Below are positions 8,564 through 16,491 of a stretch of DNA of 64,000 nucleotides, one piece after another. The translations under genes and the position numbers were made by a program. The DNA lies in contig NZ_JAMBOP010000013.1 of NCBI RefSeq assembly GCF_023715645.1, positions 54,603 to 118,602 on the forward strand, given 5' to 3'. Numbering within the stretch: position 1 is the stretch's first letter; each line of letters opens with the position of its first letter. The notes beneath the pieces were generated by a model. That model saw only the letters and a list, made by a program, of their open reading frames with translations, was not told where the DNA came from and did no database searches. The DNA is from Bacillus cytotoxicus (GTDB lineage: Bacteria > Bacillota > Bacilli > Bacillales > Bacillaceae_G).

Positions 8564-9466
8564 TTGATTACACATGTTGATGTTTTCGGAAAAAAAGTTG
8601 AAGTACTGATAACAGGACAAGGTAAACAAACCGTTGTGATTCAAACCGGAATGTTTTGCTCCTTTTACAATTGGATTGAAATTGCAAATGAACTTTCTCC
8701 ATACTACAAAGTTGTTTTGTTTCATCGCCCTGGCTACGGGACTAGCGAATTAAATGGGAAAGAACGGACAACTGAGCAAACCGTGTATGAATTGCGAGAA
8801 TTGTTACATGTTTTACACATTCAAGAACCGTTTATTTTAGTTGGGCATTCTTACGGTGGTTTATGCGCACAACATTTTACGATGCTCTATCCAGAACACG
8901 TTTCTACACTTGTTCTCGTAGATTCAACATCTATGAATCTGCACCGCTTAGATGAACTCGACTTACCTACATTAGACGAGACAGATTCAGATGAAAAATG
9001 GATTGAAAAATGTTTATACTATGCCGATTTAAACACTGCTCAATTACATCAAGAAGTATTGCCAAAACTAACAACTGCACAAACGACATTTCCTATTGAA
9101 ATACAAAAACTATTGCTAGATTTCCCAATCTCTCCAGCCCTTTATAAAGCCATTTCCTCGGAAATCATTCATTGGAAAGATTGTGCTCAAAAGATGAAGA
9201 GTATGCAACCATTCCCTAACATACCATTAATAATTATGGGAAGAGATGCCCATCATTCTATCCAACAAGCTATTCAAGATGGCATTCCTTATGAAGAAGC
9301 AGTAGCCTTAGAAACTGTATGGCAAGAACTAATTCATGAACAAACTACACTTTCAAAACAAAGTCAACTTATTGTTGCTACTAAATCGGGACACTCTATT
9401 GAGGTAGACCGACCTGATAGAATAACAGAAGCGGTAAAACTAATCACACATACGCAGAACGTATAA
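8564..9466 (+). CDS. Alpha/beta hydrolase
   Basis: 300 residues. It starts at a TTG that follows AAGGAGGTG with good spacing, 12 bases after the DUF3147 gene. The fold is recognised by the oxyanion region IQTGMFCSFYNW, the PGYGTSE loop, the nucleophile elbow LVGHSYGGLCAQ and the late histidine in TKSGHSIEVDRPD. The usual acid position is less clear. A serine hydrolase of unknown substrate, probably co-expressed with the MarR-DUF3147 pair. Confidence 0.85.
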   Translation: MITHVDVFGKKVEVLITGQGKQTVVIQTGMFCSFYNWIEIANELSPYYKVVLFHRPGYGTSELNGKERTTEQTVYELRELLHVLHIQEPFILVGHSYGGLCAQHFTMLYPEHVSTLVLVDSTSMNLHRLDELDLPTLDETDSDEKWIEKCLYYADLNTAQLHQEVLPKLTTAQTTFPIEIQKLLLDFPISPALYKAISSEIIHWKDCAQKMKSMQPFPNIPLIIMGRDAHHSIQQAIQDGIPYEEAVALETVWQELIHEQTTLSKQSQLIVATKSGHSIEVDRPDRITEAVKLITHTQNV

Positions 9467-9478
9467 ATATAAATTAAA

Positions 9479-9612
9479 ATAGACATAAAAAACCCTTTCT
9501 TCTTAGGTGGACGAGAGCGTCTGGCCATGCATAGAAGCGGTCAGGGCCTTTTTCTTCCACATGCAAGGTTTAATACAAAGGGAGATAGCGAGTGCGGATC
9601 ATAATTTGGTTA
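9479..9612 (+). repeat. bcr-like repeat, copy 3
   Basis: GACATAAAAAACCC, CTGGCCATGCATAG, GGTCAGGGCC and GAGTGCGGATCAT are all present. It lies downstream of the hydrolase and before a terminator. Confidence 0.8.
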
Positions 9613-9618
9613 TATAAA

Positions 9619-9652
9619 AAGAGGAAAGCAATAAAAACACTGCTTTCCTCTT
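9619..9652. terminator. Intrinsic terminator
   Basis: Stem AAGAGGAAAGCA / TGCTTTCCTCTT with a 10-base loop, between convergent genes. Confidence 0.75.
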
Positions 9653-9656
9653 CCTT

Positions 9657-10046
9657 TTATTCAAAGTCTTCTTCTAGCTCTTCTACATCATACAACAAGT
9701 TCCCAGTGCTTACATGAATCGGGCCATTTGCGACATCAACACGTAATACCCACGCCCATGGCACAGATAATCTTTCATGTAATGCCCGCCAGAAAGCCAT
9801 CGATTTTCTTTCGTACTCTTCAAATTCTTCTAGCATCTCTTTGTAGGAGGCACCGTCTAATTGAATATTTGCTTCCATTAAACGTGAAAAAGCGTAATGC
9901 TTTAGTTCTAGTTCTGCAGCAATTTCCATTTCCTCAGGTGTTGCCATGCCAATAATCGTTCCGTCAGGTGGTAAAATCTCATACACATTGTGAACTTCTA
10001 CAACTTCTCCTGGCATGGATGAAAACCGATTATTTTTCTCGAACAT
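9657..10046 (-). CDS. Hypothetical acidic protein
   Basis: 129 residues behind an AAGGAGG site 8 bases from the ATG, so it is certainly translated. I do not recognise a family. It is acidic, soluble and mostly helical in appearance (EEMEIAAELELKHYAFSRLMEA, YKEMLEEFEEYERK), ending in VEELEEDFE, with a tryptophan-rich patch (FWRALHERLSVPWAWVLRV). No membrane segment or metal motif is seen. It stands alone between a terminator and the histidine phosphatase gene. Confidence 0.65.
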   Translation of the reverse strand: MFEKNNRFSSMPGEVVEVHNVYEILPPDGTIIGMATPEEMEIAAELELKHYAFSRLMEANIQLDGASYKEMLEEFEEYERKSMAFWRALHERLSVPWAWVLRVDVANGPIHVSTGNLLYDVEELEEDFE

Positions 10047-10135
10047 ATGAACAGCCTCCTTTTATTAAAAGCTTTTAAATACCATCAACATATTTCTATA
10101 ACTGCTGTATCATCTCCTGCTCTTGTCATCAATCT

Positions 10136-10708
10136 TCATACATTCTTTACAAAGTCTTCTTTCCAAAGTTGATCGGCTTGAACAAGCTGATTGTCTACAA
10201 ATGTCAGTTTATATATATCAGGCATATGTAATCCCTTCCAAAATGAAAAATCATATTTGGAATCGAAATAATTCATAATTAGTACCATAATATTTCCATG
10301 CGTTCCAATCACAATATTTTTCCCTTTATATTTCTCCAAAATTTTCATAATGCAAGAAACTCCGCGCCCTTGAGCAATCACATTCGATTCTCCACCTTCT
10401 ATATGAAACGAAGGATTTTTCCATACTTTTGTAATAGCTTGCTTAAAATCTTGAACAGGTTGCAAACTTAATAATCGCTCTCTTACATCTTCCTCTAATT
10501 CAATTGATAATTGAAAATGCTTAGCAACCCCTTCTACTGTTTGAATAGCCCTCTTATATGGACTTGCAATGACAACATCTATCGGTTCATTTTTCAATAC
10601 TTCTGTCACTCTATCTGCATCTTGCCAACCTTTCTCAGATAACGGCCTTTCTCTCTCATCAGGTGTATATGTAGAATGTGCGTGCCTTACAAAATAAATA
10701 GTAGTCAC
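10136..10708 (-). CDS. Histidine phosphatase superfamily protein (phosphoglycerate mutase-like)
   Basis: 190 residues. The RHAHS motif at residues 8-12 carries the phospho-accepting histidine, ASPYKRAIQT gives the second conserved arginine, and VIGTHGNIM supplies the second catalytic histidine. Members are phosphatases or mutases of small phosphorylated metabolites; the substrate is unknown. It starts at a GTG with an AAAAGGGGG site 8 bases upstream. A single gene followed by about 90 bases of empty sequence. Confidence 0.85.
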   Translation of the reverse strand: MTTIYFVRHAHSTYTPDERERPLSEKGWQDADRVTEVLKNEPIDVVIASPYKRAIQTVEGVAKHFQLSIELEEDVRERLLSLQPVQDFKQAITKVWKNPSFHIEGGESNVIAQGRGVSCIMKILEKYKGKNIVIGTHGNIMVLIMNYFDSKYDFSFWKGLHMPDIYKLTFVDNQLVQADQLWKEDFVKNV

Positions 10709-10737
10709 TCCCCTGTCCCCCTTTTACTTTACTTAGC

Positions 10738-10775
10738 AAAAAGCATGATGTTTACTCAAACACCATGCCCTTTTT
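10738..10775. terminator. Imperfect intrinsic terminator
   Basis: AAAAAGCATGATGTTT pairs imperfectly with AAACACCATGCCCTTTTT. It probably ends the small membrane-protein gene to its right on the minus strand. Confidence 0.55.
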
Positions 10776-10824
10776 GTTTACATAATAAAATTATAAGTTT
10801 TAAAAATATTACGATTTTACGAAG

Positions 10825-10986
10825 TTATTTCCCCTGATGTAACATGAAATCACTTACTTCTTCTTCAATATGATCTAACTTTGCATTCCCTTCTTTCCAT
10901 TTATGAATATAACGTGTTACGCCTATAATGAAAGAAACAAAAAGAGAAGAAAGAATAACTCCATATACAACACCAACCGTACTCAT
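10825..10986 (-). CDS. Small membrane protein, DUF4083-like
   Basis: 53 residues from the ATG at 10986, which follows AAGGAAG; the longer frame upstream lacks a site. One transmembrane helix (STVGVVYGVILSSLFVSFII, residues 2-21) is followed by a basic stretch TRYIHKWKEG and an acidic amphipathic tail LDHIEEEVSDFM. The layout matches small DUF4083-type proteins of bacilli, whose function is unknown. The family name rests on memory of the pattern. Confidence 0.55.
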   Translation of the reverse strand: MSTVGVVYGVILSSLFVSFIIGVTRYIHKWKEGNAKLDHIEEEVSDFMLHQGK

Positions 10987-11111
10987 TCCGACACTTCCTT
11001 GTAATTGGATTATGATATTAGTATACTCTTTTTTTTCTCCAAATGTAGAAAGTTCATATTTTTGTAACAATGACTGTTCATTCTTATGACATATATATGC
11101 AAGTTAAAAAA

Positions 11112-11218
11112 CGAAATAAGAACCGCTTTCTATTAGAGAAGGACAAAAGCATCTGACCGTATATGGAAGCGGACAGGTCCTTCCCATGCCCACAAGCGAG
11201 CAAGTGCAAATTATGCAA
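11112..11218 (+). repeat. bcr-like repeat, decayed copy 4
   Basis: Recognisable by GCATCTGACCGTATATGGAAGCGG and GGTCCTTCCCATGCCCAC, with many substitutions and a short right end. Confidence 0.6.
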
Positions 11219-11222
11219 CGAT

Positions 11223-12494
11223 TTATATAGATACTTCCTCTTGCTGCTTAATATCCTTCCAGTGCTTCGTTCCTATGAAAACAACTACAAATAGGCCCAG
11301 TGTAGATATTAAAATTACAGTGGATGCTGGTATATAGTCTAAAAGTACTCCATACAAAAGCGTTCCAAGTGGGACAATTGCAGTTGCAATCGTTTCAATT
11401 AACCCGAATACACGTCCTAAATATTCAGGTGCCGTCGTTTTTTGAACGTATACTTGCATTGGAACATTAATTGCGATTAAATTCACCCCAAAAAGGATCA
11501 TAAGGATAATGTAATATATGAAAATCATTGTATTAGATAATGTAAGAAACATTGGCAATGCAATGCAAAACAATAAGGCTGATAATATGAAAAGGTTCCT
11601 GCGAATCGTCTGAAACTTATTTGTTGCCTCTGCTCGAACGGATAAAATAATAGAAGCAATTAGCATTCCAACCGCAAACATTCCTTCTATGACTCCAAAT
11701 TGCCCAGAGGAAAGTGCTAATTTTTGAACAATAATATACGGAAGTGAGACCGTAACTGCACAAAAAAAGAAATTAATCCAGAGTGAAAGTTTCAGCATCG
11801 AAAATATATCACTTTGCTCTTTTACATATATAAAACCTTCTTTTATGCTCGTTAAAAAATGACCCTTCTCTTCTTTTTTGTTTGTTTTATACAAATCAAA
11901 GACCATAAATACTTCTACCAGCGCTGCAAGAGCAAAGGTAATACCATTTAGTAAGAAAAAGAATTTTATCGAAAATAAGCCGTATACAAGGCCGCCAATA
12001 ACCGGTCCTAAAATCGTTGCAAGCGATGTAGCTGTTTGGTTTAATGAATTTGCTTTTTGAATACGTGTTGTATCAACTAAAGATGGAATTGAAGATGTTA
12101 AGGCAATAGAGAAAAAACTTGCACATATTGATAACAGTGCTGCGGATACATAGATGAAGATCAATGAAAGTCCAAATGAAGTTGAAAGTAAAAACATGGT
12201 GAACATAATAAAAGCACTTAATATATCTGCTCCAACAGCAAGCTTCTTTCGGTTAATACGGTCTGCTGCTGCCCCGGCAATTGGTCCACAAATTAAACGT
12301 GGAACGGAACCACAAACAAGTGTAATCGCAAATCCCATTCCAGATCCTGTCGTTTTTAAAACGTATAACCCCATTGCGAACGTATAAATATTTGCACCAA
12401 GTATTGATGATAATTTTCCAATCATCATCAATACAATATTTCTCGTCGCCATTTTCAATCGTGTATCATCTTGATTTTCTAATACACCCTCCAT
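11223..12494 (-). CDS. MFS transporter
   Basis: 423 residues with about 12 membrane helices and loops AAADRINRKKLAV and PEYLGRVFGLIET, typical of the MFS group that includes MdtH/Tet-like drug exporters. The start at 12494 has AAGGGGAGAG 9 bases upstream. It is divergent from an XRE-TPR regulator, and a palindromic operator (12514-12534) lies just before its start, so that regulator probably controls it. The substrate is unknown; export of a drug or secreted compound is a guess from the family. Confidence 0.8.
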   Translation of the reverse strand: MEGVLENQDDTRLKMATRNIVLMMIGKLSSILGANIYTFAMGLYVLKTTGSGMGFAITLVCGSVPRLICGPIAGAAADRINRKKLAVGADILSAFIMFTMFLLSTSFGLSLIFIYVSAALLSICASFFSIALTSSIPSLVDTTRIQKANSLNQTATSLATILGPVIGGLVYGLFSIKFFFLLNGITFALAALVEVFMVFDLYKTNKKEEKGHFLTSIKEGFIYVKEQSDIFSMLKLSLWINFFFCAVTVSLPYIIVQKLALSSGQFGVIEGMFAVGMLIASIILSVRAEATNKFQTIRRNLFILSALLFCIALPMFLTLSNTMIFIYYIILMILFGVNLIAINVPMQVYVQKTTAPEYLGRVFGLIETIATAIVPLGTLLYGVLLDYIPASTVILISTLGLFVVVFIGTKHWKDIKQQEEVSI

Positions 12495-12513
12495 ACAATC
12501 ACTCTCCCCTTAA

Positions 12514-12534
12514 AAGTTAAATTGTGTTAAACTT
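12514..12534. promoter_or_regulatory. Palindromic operator 1 of the MFS/XRE pair
   Basis: A 21-bp near-palindrome with arms AAGTTAAA and TTAAACTT around a 5-base centre. It matches operator 2 at 12569-12589 in 17 of 21 positions and lies between the divergent starts, next to the MFS ribosome binding site. Confidence 0.6.
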
Positions 12535-12568
12535 ATTATATAATCAATTTTCAGAATTTGACAACAGA

Positions 12569-12589
12569 AAGTTTAATTATATTTAACTT
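12569..12589. promoter_or_regulatory. Palindromic operator 2, overlapping the regulator promoter
   Basis: A 21-bp near-palindrome with arms AAGTTTAA and TTTAACTT. It sits 6 bases after a TTGACA -35 hexamer (12558-12563) and covers the expected -10 region, so binding would block the regulator gene's own promoter. Confidence 0.6.
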
Positions 12590-12610
12590 TTGTATAAAAG
12601 GAGAAGTTCC

Positions 12611-13825
12611 ATGGCTACTCTCGGAGAAAAAATACGGACATTACGAAAAGAAAAAAAACTTACCCAATCTGAACTTGCTGGGACAGAACTAACAAAAAGC
12701 ATGCTCAGTCAAATTGAAAATGGGAAAGCGACTCCTTCTATGAAAACATTGCATTATCTTGCTGACAAACTCGGCTGCGATGCAAGCTTTTTATTAGAAG
12801 AAGACGCGAATGAACTTACTGCTCTTGTACAAAAGATGGAACAATATGTACAAGATATGCGCTTTAAAGATATCTATGAAACCCTCCATCCTATTGTGCA
12901 TGATGTGCTACCATCTACCATAGATACTGCACGCTTATATAAACGATACGTCCAGGCAGCACTTAATATGAAAGATTACGATGTACATACGTATATTGAG
13001 AAAGCAACAATAATTTTTGAAAAATATGCTTTATATCGAGAAAGTACAAAAACAAAGCTCCTCTTCTTTAAATTATTGTTTCTCAAAAAAGAATATAACG
13101 AGTGTTTACAATTACTTACGTCTATTCATGATGAATATAATGAAAAACATTTAGAAATGGATTTAATTTTGCAAATTGAACTTTTTTTCGACGAGGCAAT
13201 CATTTTATTAGCAATCGGAAATTATGACGACTGCAAGGAAACAATTTTACAAGCACTTGCTTTTTCTAAAGAGAACCTAGTGTACTATAAAACAGATGAT
13301 TTTTATCGGATTTTATCCTATCAAGCCACATTCTCTAAAGATACTGAGGGTTACTTATACTATTTAAAGAAAGCAGAACAATTTGCTATATTCACAGAAA
13401 ACCCTGTATCAAAAACTGTTCTCCATATATTACAAGCTTACTTTCACAATATGTTATCGGGACAATATGAGATCGCACTTTCACATATTGAAGCATATGG
13501 GGAACAATCTATACAGGTACTAGTCCCCGAAAAAGATGGGTACTATTATCTAGAAAAAGGAAAAGCGTTATATGGTTTAAAACGTTATCATGAAGCATTA
13601 CAGTCTCTGCAACAAGTGACAATTCCTACTTATACGCACCATCCAATAGACCTAGCATTACTAACGACAGCTGGCTCTTTTCGTGCACTATGCTATATGC
13701 ACTTAGAAAATAAAAAACAAGCACTATATGAAGCAAAACAAGCACACAATGCTATGCAAAGCTACCATACTCCGATGTTCTCTTCTTTCACTGAAGAAAC
13801 ATTACAAATGATTCAAAAGCTTTAA
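12611..13825 (+). CDS. XRE-family regulator with TPR domain
   Basis: 404 residues from the ATG at 12611 behind AAAGGAGAAG. An XRE helix-turn-helix (residues 1-65: LGEKIRTLRKEKKLTQSELA then LTKSMLSQIENGKATPS) is followed by a linker and about 330 residues of helical TPR-like repeats (for example YLEKGKALYGLKRYHEALQS). This is the RNPP-like plan (PlcR, NprR, Rgg), where the TPR part binds a peptide signal, but no adjacent small peptide gene is seen. Two operators in the divergent promoter suggest autoregulation and control of the MFS gene. Confidence 0.8.
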   Translation: MATLGEKIRTLRKEKKLTQSELAGTELTKSMLSQIENGKATPSMKTLHYLADKLGCDASFLLEEDANELTALVQKMEQYVQDMRFKDIYETLHPIVHDVLPSTIDTARLYKRYVQAALNMKDYDVHTYIEKATIIFEKYALYRESTKTKLLFFKLLFLKKEYNECLQLLTSIHDEYNEKHLEMDLILQIELFFDEAIILLAIGNYDDCKETILQALAFSKENLVYYKTDDFYRILSYQATFSKDTEGYLYYLKKAEQFAIFTENPVSKTVLHILQAYFHNMLSGQYEIALSHIEAYGEQSIQVLVPEKDGYYYLEKGKALYGLKRYHEALQSLQQVTIPTYTHHPIDLALLTTAGSFRALCYMHLENKKQALYEAKQAHNAMQSYHTPMFSSFTEETLQMIQKL

Positions 13826-13931
13826 ACTCTCTATCGGTTGGTATATTTCCCCTTTCTTTAAGGAAAAATAATAGTACAAGAAAACTTCCATCTTGATGAT
13901 TTACCAATCGGATACAGAGAGGAGTTTAAAA

Positions 13932-14111
13932 ATGAACATTCAAAGAGCGAAAGAAATTTCAGAATCAATGGAACAAACTAATGTAACATTTCAAGGCATG
14001 TCTGTTATGATTCAACATGTCGATGAAACAAATGCAACTGTACGCATATACGAGGCAACAAACCCAAATCGTGAACTTACCGTTCCCGTTAATAGCTTAG
14101 AGGAAATATAA
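13932..14111 (+). CDS. sspH: Small acid-soluble spore protein H
   Basis: 59 residues: begins MNIQRAKEISESMEQ and ends ELTVPVNSLEEI, with the central VMIQHVDE segment that defines the SspH family. These minor SASPs are made in the forespore and packed with the spore core DNA. The ATG at 13932 follows AGAGGAG; an in-frame start 13 codons earlier is not supported. A strong terminator follows directly. Sigma-G control is expected from the family, but I could not assign a convincing promoter. Confidence 0.95.
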   Translation: MNIQRAKEISESMEQTNVTFQGMSVMIQHVDETNATVRIYEATNPNRELTVPVNSLEEI

Positions 14112-14150
14112 GAACGCCCACTTCATTTTATTTTGAAGTGGGCATTCTTA
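14110..14150 (+). terminator. Terminator of sspH
   Basis: Stem AAGAACGCCCACTTCA / TGAAGTGGGCATTCTT overlapping the stop codon, followed by a T-rich run. Confidence 0.85.
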
Positions 14151-14194
14151 TATTTTCAACACGAGAAGACCCTTATATATACCAAAGTTAAAAA

Positions 14195-14335
14195 ACTGAC
14201 ATAAAAACCCTTTTCTTTTTAGGTGGGCGAGAGCGTCTGGCCATGCGTAGAAGCGGTCAAGGCCTTTTTCTACCACATGCGAGGTTTAAAAAACAAGTAG
14301 CAGTCATGATGTATTCTACAAAGTAGCGACTTAAA
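14195..14335 (+). repeat. bcr-like repeat, copy 5
   Basis: GACATAAAAACCC, GCGTCTGGCCATGCGTAG, GGTCAAGGCC and CCACATGCGAGG are present. It occupies much of the otherwise empty 14.15-14.54 kb space. Confidence 0.8.
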
Positions 14336-14540
14336 TAGAAAATCGGAGCCGACTGTATAGGCAGAGCTAGACAAAAATGTCGAAAAATTAAAATGGATTT
14401 ATGTATACTTCTCTTTATTGTTTCATATTACATTCATTACGGTGAGTGAAATTATTATTTGTTTCTAAACAAAATGACATACTATTCAGATTTCATGATA
14501 AACTAAAAAGAAAAACTTTATAGTAAGGGGGAAAAATACA

Positions 14541-14861
14541 ATGAACAAAGCTCCATACTATGCCGTTATTTTCACTTCCCAGCTATCATCTGAAACTGAC
14601 GATTACGAAACAGTTTCAGATGAAATGGTAAAGCTAGCCGCTGAACAACCTGGTTTTATCGATGTTGAAAGTGTCCGTAATAAAACTGGATTTGGTATTA
14701 CTATTTCATATTTGGAATCGCTTGAAGCAATTAAGCAGTGGAAAGAAAACGCTGCCCACACAGTTGCTAGAAAAAGGGGACGAGAACAGTGGTATGAACA
14801 ATTCCATACGAGAATTTGTCTTGTTGAAAGAGAGTATCGTATTACAAAGGGAGAATCTTAA
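14541..14861 (+). CDS. Antibiotic biosynthesis monooxygenase-like protein (YqjZ-like)
   Basis: 106 residues with the dimeric alpha-beta barrel (ABM) pattern: YAVIFTSQLS, AAEQPGFIDVESVRN, GITISYLESLEAIKQWKE and HTVARKRGREQWYEQFHTRICLVERE. Bacillus YqjZ has the same layout. Family members include cofactor-free monooxygenases and haem-degrading enzymes; the substrate here is unknown. The start follows AAGGGGG. The next gene starts 3 bases after this stop, so the two form an operon. Confidence 0.8.
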   Translation: MNKAPYYAVIFTSQLSSETDDYETVSDEMVKLAAEQPGFIDVESVRNKTGFGITISYLESLEAIKQWKENAAHTVARKRGREQWYEQFHTRICLVEREYRITKGES

Positions 14862-14864
14862 TCT

Positions 14865-15461
14865 ATGAAACAGAAAACTGCGCTTCTTCTTCTACATGAA
14901 ATATATGGAATCAATCAACATATGAAGCACGTCATTCAGACATTTTCATCCTCGACAATAGACGTTATTTGTCCAAATTTATTACAGCGCTCTACTCCTT
15001 TTCATTACGATGAGGAACCAGAAGCATATTTATATTTTATTAAAAACGTTGGATTTCAACAGGGAAAACAACAAATTGAAGATATGCTCACTGAACTACG
15101 AAATAAATATACGTATGTAGGGGTTCTCGGATTTAGCGTTGGCGCAACAATAGCTTGGTTATGTAGTGAAGATTCTAGAATTGATTTTGTGATCGGATGT
15201 TATGGTTCACGCATTCGTGATTACACAAATATTGTACCGAAATACCCGGCGTTTTTATTATTCCCAGCAAACGAAACTAGTTTTTCCGTTTCTGCTTTGA
15301 TTGAAAGTTTGCAAAGTAAAGGTCATCCATTTTTAAAAATAAAACAACTTAACGGAGAACATGGCTTTCTTGATCCATTTTCTACAGCGTACAACAAAGA
15401 ATCTGCAACTCAAGGGTATGAAATTATACGCTCTTTTCTTCAAAACATAACAGTGGAGTAA
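14865..15461 (+). CDS. Dienelactone hydrolase-family protein
   Basis: 198 residues of an alpha/beta hydrolase. LLLLHEIYGINQHMK forms the first strand and oxyanion region, GVLGFSVGATIAW the nucleophile elbow and NGEHGFLDPFS the histidine. True dienelactone hydrolases have cysteine as nucleophile; here it is serine (GFSVGA), so an esterase-type activity is more likely. AAAGGGAG lies before the ATG, and the gene is coupled to the YqjZ-like gene. Confidence 0.8.
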   Translation: MKQKTALLLLHEIYGINQHMKHVIQTFSSSTIDVICPNLLQRSTPFHYDEEPEAYLYFIKNVGFQQGKQQIEDMLTELRNKYTYVGVLGFSVGATIAWLCSEDSRIDFVIGCYGSRIRDYTNIVPKYPAFLLFPANETSFSVSALIESLQSKGHPFLKIKQLNGEHGFLDPFSTAYNKESATQGYEIIRSFLQNITVE

Positions 15462-15749
15462 CACCTACCTATATTTCATTCCGTTTATATGATTTTTATC
15501 CATCACGCGAAATGAGGGTGATATGCTCATTTTGTAACGAAAAATACGATTCCGAACCCTTTATATACGTACGATTTTTCTTGCAACAATTATATGGAAA
15601 AACGCCTTCAACCGAAAGAACAACTATAATTTAAAAACAGCTCCCTTTTTCTAGTAAACAAGAAAGTAGGCAGTACAAAATGATGTATCTTCATTACAAG
15701 TGAAAATACATGTGATACAATCACGGAGAACAGTAGAGAAACATAATGG
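15462..15749. other. Intergenic region before the IS element
   Basis: No gene is seen. The last 30 bases (GGAGAACAGTAGAGAAACATAATGG at about 15725-15749, described in parts) look like the original leader and start codon of the WGR gene, now 2.5 kb away because of the IS607 insertion. Confidence 0.45.
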
Positions 15750-15819
15750 GAGTTTTAGCAGTTAATCAATTTTATAGACATATATATACATTTGTTGTCA
15801 TATGTAATAAAGTATAAGT

Positions 15820-16491
15820 ATGGAAAAATTATTAGATTTAAAAACCGTATCTAAAACATTAGGCGTTTCCGTTAAAACATTACAAAGATGGGATGCGCAA
15901 GAAAAAATAAAGGTTGTTCGCACTCCTGGTGGCAGAAGACGTATACCTGAAAGCGAAGTGCATCGCATATTAGGTTCAAATAATCAACCAAATAGAAAAT
16001 TAGCTATTTATGGTCGTGTTTCATCAAACGAACAAAAACAAAAAGGAGATTTAGAGCGTCAAATCCAATTCGTGCAAGAAAAAATGGAGAAATTACATTT
16101 TTCTTCTATTATAACCTTTTCAGATGTCGGTTCAGGATTGAACGACAAACGAAAAGGTTTGCTAAAAATCATGGACTTGGCGAAAAAAGGAGAAATAACA
16201 GATGTAGCTATCCGTTATCGAGATCGTTTGACACGTTTTGGTTATGGCTATTTAGAGGAATATTTTAAAAGTCACAACGTAATGATTCATATATTAGATG
16301 AAAAAGAAAATACAAAAAGTATACAAGAAGAATTAGCAGATGATTTAATTGGCATTATTACAAGCTTTTCGGGAAAACTGTATGGATTACGAAGTAAAAA
16401 ACATAAAGAGTTACAAAAAACAGTAGAGGAGGAAATCATTCGTGTTCCAAACATACAAAACAAAACTTCAGAACACGAATGTTCTGAGTAG
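15820..16491 (+). CDS. tnpA: IS607-family serine transposase TnpA
   Basis: 223 residues. An N-terminal MerR-like helix-turn-helix (residues 4-49: TVSKTLGVSVKTLQRWDAQ, PGGRRRIPESEV) precedes a serine-resolvase catalytic domain with the nucleophile in IYGRVSSNEQK and the conserved DLERQIQF and IRYRDRLTRFG segments. This order (DNA binding first) is specific to IS607. Length and motifs are complete, so it is probably active. Its 3' end overlaps tnpB by 50 bases. Confidence 0.93.
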   Translation: MEKLLDLKTVSKTLGVSVKTLQRWDAQEKIKVVRTPGGRRRIPESEVHRILGSNNQPNRKLAIYGRVSSNEQKQKGDLERQIQFVQEKMEKLHFSSIITFSDVGSGLNDKRKGLLKIMDLAKKGEITDVAIRYRDRLTRFGYGYLEEYFKSHNVMIHILDEKENTKSIQEELADDLIGIITSFSGKLYGLRSKKHKELQKTVEEEIIRVPNIQNKTSEHECSE

